From Chitinophaga niabensis (GTDB lineage Bacteria > Bacteroidota > Bacteroidia > Chitinophagales > Chitinophagaceae): 64,000 bases of DNA. The stretch is taken from assembly GCF_900129465.1 (NCBI RefSeq), contig NZ_FSRA01000002.1, positions 310,001 through 374,000 of the forward strand, read 5' to 3'. The notes under the pieces were generated by a model. It was not told the origin of the DNA, made no database searches, and saw only the letters and a list, made by a program, of their open reading frames with translations. The position numbers were made by a program, and so were the translations under genes. Each line of letters opens with the position of its first letter. Position 1 is the first letter of the stretch. Below are positions 1 to 8,264 of the stretch, piece after piece.

Positions 1-337
1 GGCATTGGCTTGCGTGGTTTTATTCCTGATCGGGGCTCCACTTGGTTCAATAATTCGTAAGGGTGGCTTAGGTACTCCGCTCGTTTTTGCCGTTATATTC
101 TTTGTGATCTTCAATATATTCTTTATGTTGGGGGAGAAAATGGCCAGGAACGATGTGATGGCTACCTGGAGCGGGATGTGGCTGGCCAATTTAGTATTGC
201 TGCCCATTGCTATTTTCCTGGTAGTAAAAGCCATGAACGATTCCAACCTGTTTAACCAGGAATTCTATTACAGATCATACAAACGCATTAAACAATATAT
301 CCAGAGAAAACGAAATAAACACGAAATAAGCGCATAA
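1..337 (+). CDS. LptF/LptG-family permease, C-terminal part (cut by window edge)
   Basis: This is the C-terminal ~110 residues of a YjgP/YjgQ (LptF/LptG) inner-membrane permease. That family forms the membrane part of the LptBFG ABC transporter, which pulls lipopolysaccharide out of the inner membrane. The frame stays open to the left edge, so the true start lies outside the window; the TTG near position 5 is internal. What remains shows the family's usual end: a hydrophobic helix, a loop with GSIIRKGG, two more membrane helices and a basic tail (KRIKQYIQRKRNK). It lies 37 bp upstream of the PAP2 gene on the same strand. LptF and LptG cannot be told apart from this end alone. Confidence 0.85.
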   Translation, partial: ALACVVLFLIGAPLGSIIRKGGLGTPLVFAVIFFVIFNIFFMLGEKMARNDVMATWSGMWLANLVLLPIAIFLVVKAMNDSNLFNQEFYYRSYKRIKQYIQRKRNKHEISA

Positions 338-374
338 CTAAATACACACATTACGGACCTACAACTTACAACGC

Positions 375-1052
375 ATGCTGAAAACACTGGCAACACTAGT
401 GGCTAAGAACCGTTATTTTTTTATCCCATTCCTCCTGTGGCTGATCATTGGCGGAGCCCTATTGACGATCTTTACAAAGGACCAGCTGTTCCTTGCGGTG
501 AACGGCGCGCACAATCCCGTTGCGGATATCCTGGTTACCATCAGTACTTATGTGGGCAACGGCCTCCTCTTCGGGTTGATCCTTGCCTTCTTCCTTTTCA
601 AGCGCCAATGGCGGAATTTCTTTATGGGTGCTGCCGCTTTCCTGCTCGTAACACTCATCGTGCAATTCCTCAAACGCGCATTCAGTGAACCCAGGCCTAT
701 CTCCTATTTCACAGATCCTACCGTTCTTCATATCCTGCCCTGGATCAGTGTGCATAGCGGACTGAGCTTTCCTTCGGGCCATACCTCTACTGCATTTGCC
801 ATGTACTGTTTCATTACATTGATGTGGAGCAATAAGAAAATGGGCTGGGTATTGTTCCTGCTTGCACTGAGCACTGCACACTCCCGTTTGTACCTTAGCC
901 AGCACTTCTTTTCAGATGTATATGTAGGCAGCATCATCGGCACTTTCTGCTGTACGCTTGTTTACTGGCTGTTCGAATACAGAAAAAGTCAAACACCCGG
1001 AACTACGTGTATCCACAACACGGTGATCACACCTTCTGCGGGAAATATATAA
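375..1052 (+). CDS. PAP2-family membrane phosphatase
   Basis: A 225-residue integral membrane phosphatase of the PAP2 superfamily (lipid phosphate or undecaprenyl-pyrophosphate phosphatases, and LpxE/LpxF lipid A phosphatases). The three active-site motifs are complete: K100-x6-R107-P108, PSGHT at 133-137, and S170-R171-x5-H177-x3-D181. About five to six hydrophobic segments surround them. The gene sits between an LptF/LptG permease and an ArnT-like glycosyltransferase, so lipid A dephosphorylation or recycling of a lipid carrier are both plausible. Sequence alone does not decide the substrate. The ATG at 375 is the first in frame and gives a natural N-terminal helix. Confidence 0.9.
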   Translation: MLKTLATLVAKNRYFFIPFLLWLIIGGALLTIFTKDQLFLAVNGAHNPVADILVTISTYVGNGLLFGLILAFFLFKRQWRNFFMGAAAFLLVTLIVQFLKRAFSEPRPISYFTDPTVLHILPWISVHSGLSFPSGHTSTAFAMYCFITLMWSNKKMGWVLFLLALSTAHSRLYLSQHFFSDVYVGSIIGTFCCTLVYWLFEYRKSQTPGTTCIHNTVITPSAGNI

Positions 1053-1124
1053 ATAACAGAATAATTAAGGTTTCTTTGCGAACTTAGCATCTCAACAATA
1101 GAGAAGCATAAATCGTACATCCTG

Positions 1125-2762
1125 ATGAAGTATCTTTTGATCGCAATCGTTGCGGCCCTGTTATTCATTCCCTTCCTGGGTGCTGTGCATCTGTTCGACT
1201 GGGACGAGATCAATTTTGCAGAAGCTGCGAGAGAAATGATCGTTACCGGCAATTACTCCCAGGTGCAGATAGACTTTCAGCCTTTCTGGGAAAAGCCGCC
1301 GTTATTTATCTGGATGCAGGCCATCAGCATGAACATCTTTGGCATCAATGATTTTGCAGCCCGCCTGCCCAATGCTATTGTTGGGATTGCCACCCTGCTC
1401 ACGTTCTTTCATATCGGTAAAAAACAGGTAGATGAAAAGTTCGGCATCTGGTGGGCACTCATTTATGCCGGTTCCTGGTTGCCGCATTTCTATTTTAAAT
1501 CCGGGATCATAGATCCTACTTTCAACTACTTCATTTTTGTTGCACTATATTTTGCGTCACGGATCACATGGTCTGCGAAACCTACGCGCATGGCTATTTT
1601 CAGCGGCATCTTCCTGGGGCTGGCAGTACTCACCAAAGGGCCTGCAGCGTTCCTCATCGCCGTGCTGGCTTTGCTGGTCTACTGGATCGTGAACAAGTTC
1701 CGCATCCAGATAAAGATCGTACACCTGCTGCTGATCATGGTGTTCTCTTTACTGACCACCGCGCTGTGGTTTGGTTATGAAATAGCCGCACACGGCTGGT
1801 GGTTTGTGAATGAATTTGTGGTTTACCAGTGGCGGCTTTTCAGCACACCGGATGCAGGGCATGGCGGACCATTCTTTTATCACTGGATCGTATTGCTGAT
1901 TGGCTGTTTTCCGGCCAGCATCTTCCTGCTCAGCTATTTCCAAACCAGCCGTACAAAATCCATTTACCTGCAGCAATCAGGTGAGTCCAAAGATTTCAGG
2001 GTATGGATGTGGGTGTTATTCTGGGTAGTGTTATTGCTGTTTTCCATCGTTAAAACAAAGATCGTTCACTATTCTTCCCTCTGTTATTTCCCGCTGAGCT
2101 ACCTCGCGGCTTTACAGATCTACCGTTTGCTGGAAGGAAGGTTTACATTGAAAGGATGGAATATCAGCCTGATCATGGTGATAGGGATCATCCTGGGCCT
2201 TGCCATTGGATTACTGCCACTGGTGGGTATTTATAAACATGAACTCATTCCTCATATCGGCGATCCTTTTGCGCGGGCCAACCTGGAAGCAGATGTGCCT
2301 TTCAGCTTCGGGGAAATGGGTTATGGCATTGGCTATATGATCCTGGTGATCGTGAGCTGTGTAATGCTCTTTAACAAAAAAGTAAAACAGGGGCTGCTCT
2401 GCCTTTTCATCAGCACTATCTTTATACTGGAAGCAACGGTGTTGAATTTTGTACCCAAAGTGGAGAAGTTCTCACAGGGCGCAGCCATTGAATACTTTGA
2501 ATCGTTCATCGGGAAGGACGTGTATGTGCATCCTTTGAGCTATCACAGCTATGCACATCTTTATTATACGAGGAAGCAGCCGGGTGGCGATCCTGCCTAT
2601 TATAAGGAAAATCAGAAAGATAATAAATGGTTGCTGGAAGGCAACATTGATAAGCCGGCCTATTTTATCTGCCGGATCCAGGATTCAGCTCCGTGGCGGG
2701 CACATCCCAACCTGGAGGTGACCGGTGAAAAGAATGGATTTGTATTCTTCAAAAGGAAATAA
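1125..2762 (+). CDS. ArnT-like (GT83/PMT-type) membrane glycosyltransferase
   Basis: A 545-residue polytopic glycosyltransferase of the ArnT/dolichyl-phosphate-mannose mannosyltransferase group. These enzymes move a sugar from a lipid-linked donor to lipid A or another periplasmic acceptor. The N-terminal loop after the first helix has the typical FDWDEINFAEAAREM stretch (residues about 24-38), with the acidic DxxE catalytic motif, followed by FWEKPPLFIW. About eleven to twelve hydrophobic segments run to residue 430, and a soluble C-terminal domain follows. It starts 72 bp after the PAP2 gene and ends at a strong terminator. With LptF/G and PAP2 upstream, a role in envelope lipid modification is the best inference. 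The sugar is unknown. Confidence 0.85.
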   Translation: MKYLLIAIVAALLFIPFLGAVHLFDWDEINFAEAAREMIVTGNYSQVQIDFQPFWEKPPLFIWMQAISMNIFGINDFAARLPNAIVGIATLLTFFHIGKKQVDEKFGIWWALIYAGSWLPHFYFKSGIIDPTFNYFIFVALYFASRITWSAKPTRMAIFSGIFLGLAVLTKGPAAFLIAVLALLVYWIVNKFRIQIKIVHLLLIMVFSLLTTALWFGYEIAAHGWWFVNEFVVYQWRLFSTPDAGHGGPFFYHWIVLLIGCFPASIFLLSYFQTSRTKSIYLQQSGESKDFRVWMWVLFWVVLLLFSIVKTKIVHYSSLCYFPLSYLAALQIYRLLEGRFTLKGWNISLIMVIGIILGLAIGLLPLVGIYKHELIPHIGDPFARANLEADVPFSFGEMGYGIGYMILVIVSCVMLFNKKVKQGLLCLFISTIFILEATVLNFVPKVEKFSQGAAIEYFESFIGKDVYVHPLSYHSYAHLYYTRKQPGGDPAYYKENQKDNKWLLEGNIDKPAYFICRIQDSAPWRAHPNLEVTGEKNGFVFFKRK

Positions 2763-2765
2763 AAG

Positions 2766-2794
2766 AAAAGCCCCGATGGATCGGGGCTTTTTTT
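2766..2794. terminator. Bidirectional intrinsic terminator
   Basis: A perfect 12-bp stem, AAAAGCCCCGAT / ATCGGGGCTTTT with a GG loop, followed by more T on the plus strand and preceded by A residues that give a U run on the minus strand. It lies between the glycosyltransferase (+) and the superoxide dismutase (-), so it probably serves both. Confidence 0.9.
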
Positions 2795-3515
2795 ATTTTT
2801 TAGCGGCATCGTACAGCTTTTCCACTTCGTTCCAGTTGATCACATTCCAGAAGGCGGCCACATAATCCGGGCGTTTGTTCTGGTATTTCAGGTAATAAGC
2901 ATGTTCCCAAACATCCAGCGCCAGGATGGGTTTGCCGGTTTCTTTCACCAGTTCCGTCATCAGGGGATTATCCTGGTTAGGGGTGTTGATCACCGCGAGC
3001 TTACCATCTTTCTTCACGATCAGCCATGCCCAGCCTGAACCGAATTGGGTTTTAGCGGCATCGTTGAACTTTGTCTGGAATGCTTCAAAAGAGCCAAAGC
3101 TGGCATTGATAGCAGCCGAGAGCTTTGCAGAAGGTGTGGTTTTCTGTGCGCCCAGCAGGGTCCAGAAAAGGCTGTGATTGTAATGCCCACCTCCGTTATT
3201 GCGGATAGCGGCTTCCTTTGCGGTCACTTTTGCGAGGATCTGCTCCAGTTCCAAACCTTCCAGCGGGGAACCTTTCAGGGCATCGTTCAGGTTCTTCACA
3301 TAGGCGGCATGATGCTTATCGTGGTGGATCTCCATCGTCATTTTGTCGATATATGGTTCCAAAGCATCAGTAGCATAAGAAAGTGCAGGCAGCGTAAAAG
3401 GTGCTTTTTCCGCTAACAGGGCCTTCTTATTCTCCGCGGCAAACAATCCTTTTGGATCAGCCATTGCGGCTAAACCGGCCAGGCTGGCCACTTTGAGGAA
3501 TTCTCTTTTATGCAT
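2793..3515 (-). CDS. Exported superoxide dismutase, Mn-type signature
   Basis: A 240-residue Fe/Mn superoxide dismutase, which converts superoxide to hydrogen peroxide and oxygen. The ligands by alignment are H64, H114, D201 and H205 (DVWEHAYY). GGGHYNH at 108-114 together with Q181 in the NQD stretch is the Mn-type pattern; the Fe-type Gln before the second His is absent. The enzyme has about 40 extra N-terminal residues. These start MHKREFLKVASLAGLAA, which resembles a Tat signal with KR in place of RR, or a Sec signal. The enzyme is therefore likely outside the cytoplasm. It is monocistronic, facing the glycosyltransferase across a shared terminator. Metal choice and export route are inferences. 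Confidence 0.93.
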   Translation of the reverse strand: MHKREFLKVASLAGLAAMADPKGLFAAENKKALLAEKAPFTLPALSYATDALEPYIDKMTMEIHHDKHHAAYVKNLNDALKGSPLEGLELEQILAKVTAKEAAIRNNGGGHYNHSLFWTLLGAQKTTPSAKLSAAINASFGSFEAFQTKFNDAAKTQFGSGWAWLIVKKDGKLAVINTPNQDNPLMTELVKETGKPILALDVWEHAYYLKYQNKRPDYVAAFWNVINWNEVEKLYDAAKK

Positions 3516-4204
3516 ATGTTTATTATTGATCTTACAAATCTAAAAGATAGCGGGTAATTCAGCGCAAATTTTACACCAAGTTTAAAGCATGCGTTACAAC
3601 ATACATAATATTCATAATATCATATTATCCTTACTTTTGCGATATGATTAAAATAAAGAAGAAGATTATAGTTTAATTTGAAATTAATTGCTATTTTACT
3701 TTTATATTCATGTGTTGTTGTTGTAGTATTTAATCATTATCGAAAGATGAAGCGAAATATCCCTGGCAGATGGCCCGGCCCTGCCCCGGTAAGCAAGGCT
3801 CCGGATGCCGCCCTGTACTATCCAAACCGGCAGACGCCGGCTCTCGTCCATCCCCATCAAAAATTGAATGTTGGAATAATCTTACCGGCAAACGACTGTT
3901 TTGCTTACTTCGCCTGAAGAGGAGAAGGAAAATTTGATTTTAGCACAACTTGAAAAACAATCTGTCAGCTGATCTAACCACTTCACCCGGTAACAGGGTT
4001 TAGCGGTCTTTTGGCATTTTGGCAACCAGTATTTTCGTTATTACTTTAAATATTGAAAGGATAAAGGAGGAGCATATCTTCCTTTTGTGGACATGGTTTT
4101 GGTGAAGTCCTTATACTTTGGCCCGTAAAAATTAACCTGACAAGAAGAAAAGAGAACCGAGACAGGCAAAATTATTCACCTAGTAAATCAAGTCCAGAAG
4201 CAGC
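3516..4204. other. Intergenic region, no convincing gene
   Basis: 689 bp between the divergent sod and thiF-like genes. It contains a TAnnTTTG-type -7 box on the plus strand at 3634-3641 (TACTTTTG). A 10-codon ORF (MIKIKKKIIV) starts just after it, at 3646. A TTG-started frame at 3678-3917 (79 codons) begins with a hydrophobic helix and then becomes Pro-rich; it has no ATG until codon 24 and no family I know. AAAGGAGG occurs at 4063-4070, which is unusual in a phylum that rarely uses Shine-Dalgarno sites, and an 11-codon ORF starts at 4093. None of these is strong enough to call a gene. Confidence 0.5.
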
Positions 4205-5308
4205 ATGATGATTCAGGATCGCGTACAGAAGACAAGGCATGAGCCGTTGACCTATTCGCCATTTTTTTACCGGCCCGCGATTGGGAAGGAGAAGGAGGCC
4301 CTGCTGAAATTGTTGCAGGATAACCCTCAGATAAGCGTGTACGATGAGTTAGAGGGTCAGTTAAAAGAGCTGATCAAAAGTAAACACCCATCGCGCCGAT
4401 TAACGGCAGAAGAGTCAACCGCCGCCATTAAGGAACACCTGGGAGGTATTGCCCCGGAAGATTACGGTGTATGGGTACATTATCCATGGGCAGGAAAAGT
4501 TGTACACCTGCTGGACGAACAAGAGTTTATTACCATGCGCACCTCGCGCAACCTGCATAAAATAACCATTGAAGAGCGAGATATACTGGGAAGCAAGCGA
4601 ATTGGGGTGATCGGTTTGTCCGTGGGGCAAACGATTGCCTTAACTTTGACGATGGAACGGATCTGCGGAGAGCTCCGGCTGGCAGATTTCGATACCGTTG
4701 AGCTTTCCAATCTGAACCGGCTCCGTACCGGTGTTTTTAACCTTGGCCTTCCAAAAGTGATCATAGCTGCCCGGGAAATACTGGAGCTGGATCCTTTCAT
4801 GAAAGTGAAGTGCTATACGGATGGCGCCACCGAAGAAAACCTGCATAGTTTCTTCACCGAAGGGGGCAAACTGGATGTGCTGGTGGAAGAATGTGATGGC
4901 GTGGATGTTAAGATCCTCAGCCGGATCAGGGCTAAAGCACTGAAAGTTCCTGTAGTGATGGACACTAACGACAGGGGCATGCTGGATATTGAACGCTATG
5001 ACCTGGAAGAGGATTACCCTCTCTTACATGGCCTGATACCAGACATCGCAGATCTGAGCGTATTACGCAACCTTACCAATGAAGAAAAGATACCCATCCT
5101 GGGGCCTATGGCTGGTATAAAAGATATGAGCCCCCGGATGAAGCAATCGCTTGGAGAGATCGGTAAAACGATCACAACCTGGCCGCAACTGGCATCCTCT
5201 GTGATGCTCGGCGGGGCACTTGTGGCAGATACCTGCAGAAGGATCCTGTTAGGTCAGCTGCAATCATCAGGCAGGTATTATGTAGACTTTGATCAACTCA
5301 TTCAATAA
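4205..5308 (+). CDS. ThiF/E1-like adenylyltransferase-fold protein
   Basis: A 367-residue protein with a ThiF/MoeB/E1-type Rossmann domain at about 125-260. These enzymes adenylate a carboxylate, often a peptide or carrier-protein C-terminus. The nucleotide loop is GVIGLSVGQ (134-142). It is followed by DFDTVELSNLNR (161-172, with the family's acidic residues, N169 and R172), K184 and an acidic patch near D231. No CxxC zinc pair and no obvious E1 nucleophilic Cys are seen. The first ~120 residues and last ~100 are not recognised. It may be related to the ThiF domain of Rv1355c/MoeY-like proteins. It opens a five-gene run with a GNAT-like protein 28 bp downstream, so it may prepare a substrate for that enzyme. 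The function is inferred. Confidence 0.8.
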   Translation: MMIQDRVQKTRHEPLTYSPFFYRPAIGKEKEALLKLLQDNPQISVYDELEGQLKELIKSKHPSRRLTAEESTAAIKEHLGGIAPEDYGVWVHYPWAGKVVHLLDEQEFITMRTSRNLHKITIEERDILGSKRIGVIGLSVGQTIALTLTMERICGELRLADFDTVELSNLNRLRTGVFNLGLPKVIIAAREILELDPFMKVKCYTDGATEENLHSFFTEGGKLDVLVEECDGVDVKILSRIRAKALKVPVVMDTNDRGMLDIERYDLEEDYPLLHGLIPDIADLSVLRNLTNEEKIPILGPMAGIKDMSPRMKQSLGEIGKTITTWPQLASSVMLGGALVADTCRRILLGQLQSSGRYYVDFDQLIQ

Positions 5309-5336
5309 TGCCCAGCGTAAATAAAAAGAGCAATCA

Positions 5337-6032
5337 ATGAGTGCATCGATAAATGTAAGGGCTTTTATGGCGCCGGATGATCCGGAAGCATGCATGCGGT
5401 TCTATGAGGGCCACAGCAAGCTGTTACAGATCTACTTCGGGATCAATAAGATCACTTCCGGAAATGTAGACTGGATCTCCCATAAGAACACCGTGGTGGT
5501 GATCGTGGAAGATGATACCGGTACAAAAACCTATGGTGGCGCAAGGGTACAGATGGCAGACGGTGTATTACCGCTGCCTATTGAACTTGCTATAGGTAAA
5601 TATGATCCAAAGATCTATTCGGATGTAAAGATCGGCAGCGCAGAGATCTGTGGCCTGTGGAATTCAAAGGAAGTGGCGGGGATGGGCATCGGAAGCCTCA
5701 TCCTGAGCAGGGTTTGTGTGGCACTCATGACGCAGTTACCCGTTGACAATGTACACGTACTCTGTGCCCCCATTACAACCCGTGGGGCCAAACGTGTTGG
5801 TGCCGTGATCGATACCTCCCTCGGAAATGAGGGTGTTTTCTATTACCCTAAAGACGACCTGGTAGCTACTGCCATGATTATCAGAGATGTGCATGAAGTG
5901 TCCAGCGCAGACCAAAGCGAAAGAGACCTTATTTTTAACCTGAGAAAAAACCCTAACCAGATACGGGTAGAAACCGGCCCCAAAGGATCGTTTGAAGTAA
6001 ATTATCAGCTCGGGCTCCCGCAATGGGTATAA
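5337..6032 (+). CDS. GNAT-fold acyltransferase-like protein with LuxI/FeeM-like features
   Basis: A 231-residue soluble protein. The middle has the order of elements seen in the GNAT superfamily, especially its autoinducer-synthase/N-acyl-amino-acid-synthase branch. A GGARVQ strand (67-72) corresponds to GGxRL. An AEICGLW strand (102-108) corresponds to the E-x-S/C-R segment. GMGIGS (115-120) is in the place of the acyl-CoA or acyl-carrier pyrophosphate loop. I cannot see a clear ortholog of known function. It lies between a ThiF-like enzyme and a 7TMR-DISM kinase on one strand with gaps of 28 and 55 bp, so a small acylated product sensed by the kinase is possible. Plain protein or antibiotic N-acetyltransfer is the alternative. 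Confidence 0.65.
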   Translation: MSASINVRAFMAPDDPEACMRFYEGHSKLLQIYFGINKITSGNVDWISHKNTVVVIVEDDTGTKTYGGARVQMADGVLPLPIELAIGKYDPKIYSDVKIGSAEICGLWNSKEVAGMGIGSLILSRVCVALMTQLPVDNVHVLCAPITTRGAKRVGAVIDTSLGNEGVFYYPKDDLVATAMIIRDVHEVSSADQSERDLIFNLRKNPNQIRVETGPKGSFEVNYQLGLPQWV

Positions 6033-6087
6033 ACTATTATGTTTGCTGCGCAAAGCGCAGTAACTTAATATTCAATTTCGTATTCCA

Positions 6088-8250
6088 ATGCCTATACGTT
6101 TTTTCGTTTTAGTATTCCTTGGCCTGCTCTGGAGCCAATATTCCAAAGCAGGTGAACCCGTCGTATTTAAAGATAGCTCCAAACTCATGCAAATAGGAGC
6201 GTCATTGGAACTCTATAGTGACAGTAGCAGCAAGCTTACCATAAACGATATCGTTAAACAGCATTTCCGGCCTTCCGGCCAGGAAGTTCCTAACCTCCAG
6301 ATCTCCGCTTTCACCAACTGGGCAAAGTTTTCCATCAAAAACGAAACAGATGTACACCGGCTTTTGCTGGAAGTGGAATATCCTACCATTGATGAGATCA
6401 CCTTATACGAAGTGCTGCCGGGTGGCGGATACAAAAAAGTAGCGCTGGGGCAGCTTAAACCGTTTAAAGAACGGCCATACAATCATCAGAACTATATCTT
6501 CCCGCTGGACATCCCCAAAGGTGAAACCCGCGAATTCTACTTTGAAGTAAGGGCCGGAGAACAGGCACAGTTACCTGTTTACCTGGGTGTGGAAACTACC
6601 ATGAACTTCAAGAACACAGAACGGAACTTCATATTCGGCCTTTACATCGGCATCATTCTCGTAATGGCCCTGTACAATCTCTTTATCTATATCACCATCC
6701 GCGATACCAGCTACCTGTATTACGTGGGTTACATCATCTGCGTAGGGCTTACTCAGGCATCGCAACAGGGGTACACTTTCCGGTTCCTCTGGCCCAACAA
6801 TACCTGGTTTGCCACACACGATACATTACTGATACCCATTTTCAATGGTATCACGGCCGCTATATTCATTCAGTCTTTCTTACATACACGCGAGAAATAT
6901 AAAACAGGGCATACCATCCTCAACGCCGTAGTGGTGGCATACCTGCTCTGCCTGATCCCTACTTTCATGGACCAGTATTTCATAGCCAACATGATGTCCC
7001 AGATGACAGCCATGTTTGCTTCCCTACTGGCCATTTTTGTAGGTATCAAAGTAAGCATCAAAGGATTCATTCCTGCCCGCTACTTCCTGGTGGCATGGGG
7101 TATTTTCCTCACCAGTGTAGTGGTGTTTGTGATGCGGAACTTTAATGTGCTGCCTTATAACGACTTTACTTACTATGCCCTGCAGGTAGGTTCTGCGGCG
7201 GAAGTACCCCTGCTGTCTTTCGCACTGGCCAATAAGATCAATATCTACCGGAAAGAGAAAGAAGAGTCGCAGGCCATGGCCCTGCTGGTATCCCAGGAAA
7301 ATGAGCAACTCGTGCGCGAGCAGAACATTATACTGGAAGCCAAAGTGCAGGAAAGAACTGAAGAGCTGCAAACCAGTAATAAAGAGTTGAACAAAGTACT
7401 CACCAATCTCAAAGAAGCGCAAACGCAACTGGTGGAATCGGAGAAAATGGCCTCGCTGGGTCAGCTCACCGCGGGTATTGCGCATGAGATCAATAACCCT
7501 ATTAACTTCGTTACCTCTAATATCAAACCCCTGAAGCTGGATTTCGAAGACCTCAAAGGCCTCCTGAAAAAGTACGAAGAACTGGGGCCAAATGGGAATA
7601 TAGAAGAGCAGTTAAAAGAGATAGACCGCTACAAGCAGCAGATAGATATCGAATACGTACACACGGAAATAGATTCCCTGATCAAAGGAATTGAAGATGG
7701 CGCCAACCGCACGGCAGAGATCGTAAAAGGCCTCAGAACATTCAGCCGCCTGGATGAAAGCGATCTTAAATCCGTTGATATTCACGAAGGTATTAATTCC
7801 ACGCTGGTGCTCCTCCGTAATACCATGCCCAAGAATGTGACCATCATACAGGACTTTGGGGAATTACCCAAGATTGAATGTTATGCCGGTAAACTGAACC
7901 AGGTTTTCCTCAATATCATCAACAACGCATTGAATGCCATTAAGATGAAGCCGGTGCAGGGAGATGAAAAGCTCACCATTACCACCCGCCTGATGGAAAA
8001 TAAACAGGTGAGCATAGGGATCAGGGATACCGGCATCGGTATGACGGACAAGGTAAAAGAGCGGATCTTTGAGCCTTTCTTTACAACGAAAGATGTAGGC
8101 GAAGGAACCGGATTAGGTTTATCCATCGTATTTAGTATAATCGAGAAACATCATGGTAAGATACTGGTAGAATCCACTCCGGGTATAGGAACGGAATTTA
8201 TTATATATTTACCTCAAAATGTGCCAAGTACTCAGAGTTATATGTCCTAA
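6088..8250 (+). CDS. 7TMR-DISM sensor histidine kinase
   Basis: A 720-residue membrane histidine kinase. The order is: signal peptide (1-21); 7TMR-DISMED2-like extracellular beta-sandwich (about 30-175), usually thought to bind a ligand such as a carbohydrate; seven membrane helices (about 183-385); coiled coil (390-455); HisKA with H466 in GIAHEINNPINFV; and HATPase with an N box (IINNALNAI), DTGIGM and GTGLGLSIV. It lacks its own receiver domain, and the next gene, 14 bp downstream, starts with one. Phosphotransfer to that hybrid protein and to the single receiver after it is the obvious reading. The ligand is unknown; the two upstream enzymes may make it. Confidence 0.92.
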   Translation: MPIRFFVLVFLGLLWSQYSKAGEPVVFKDSSKLMQIGASLELYSDSSSKLTINDIVKQHFRPSGQEVPNLQISAFTNWAKFSIKNETDVHRLLLEVEYPTIDEITLYEVLPGGGYKKVALGQLKPFKERPYNHQNYIFPLDIPKGETREFYFEVRAGEQAQLPVYLGVETTMNFKNTERNFIFGLYIGIILVMALYNLFIYITIRDTSYLYYVGYIICVGLTQASQQGYTFRFLWPNNTWFATHDTLLIPIFNGITAAIFIQSFLHTREKYKTGHTILNAVVVAYLLCLIPTFMDQYFIANMMSQMTAMFASLLAIFVGIKVSIKGFIPARYFLVAWGIFLTSVVVFVMRNFNVLPYNDFTYYALQVGSAAEVPLLSFALANKINIYRKEKEESQAMALLVSQENEQLVREQNIILEAKVQERTEELQTSNKELNKVLTNLKEAQTQLVESEKMASLGQLTAGIAHEINNPINFVTSNIKPLKLDFEDLKGLLKKYEELGPNGNIEEQLKEIDRYKQQIDIEYVHTEIDSLIKGIEDGANRTAEIVKGLRTFSRLDESDLKSVDIHEGINSTLVLLRNTMPKNVTIIQDFGELPKIECYAGKLNQVFLNIINNALNAIKMKPVQGDEKLTITTRLMENKQVSIGIRDTGIGMTDKVKERIFEPFFTTKDVGEGTGLGLSIVFSIIEKHHGKILVESTPGIGTEFIIYLPQNVPSTQSYMS

Positions 8251-8264
8251 CTAATAGACCCTCA

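Noticed and set aside
3678..3917. 79-codon frame with a hydrophobic N-terminus
   Set aside because: Needs a TTG start, turns Pro-rich and non-globular after residue 28, and matches no family I know. Kept only as a note in the intergenic entry.
4093..4128. 11-codon ORF upstream of the ThiF-like gene, considered as a microcin-C-like precursor peptide for it
   Set aside because: Too short to judge, the spacing to the AAAGGAGG site is too long, and no exporter is adjacent.
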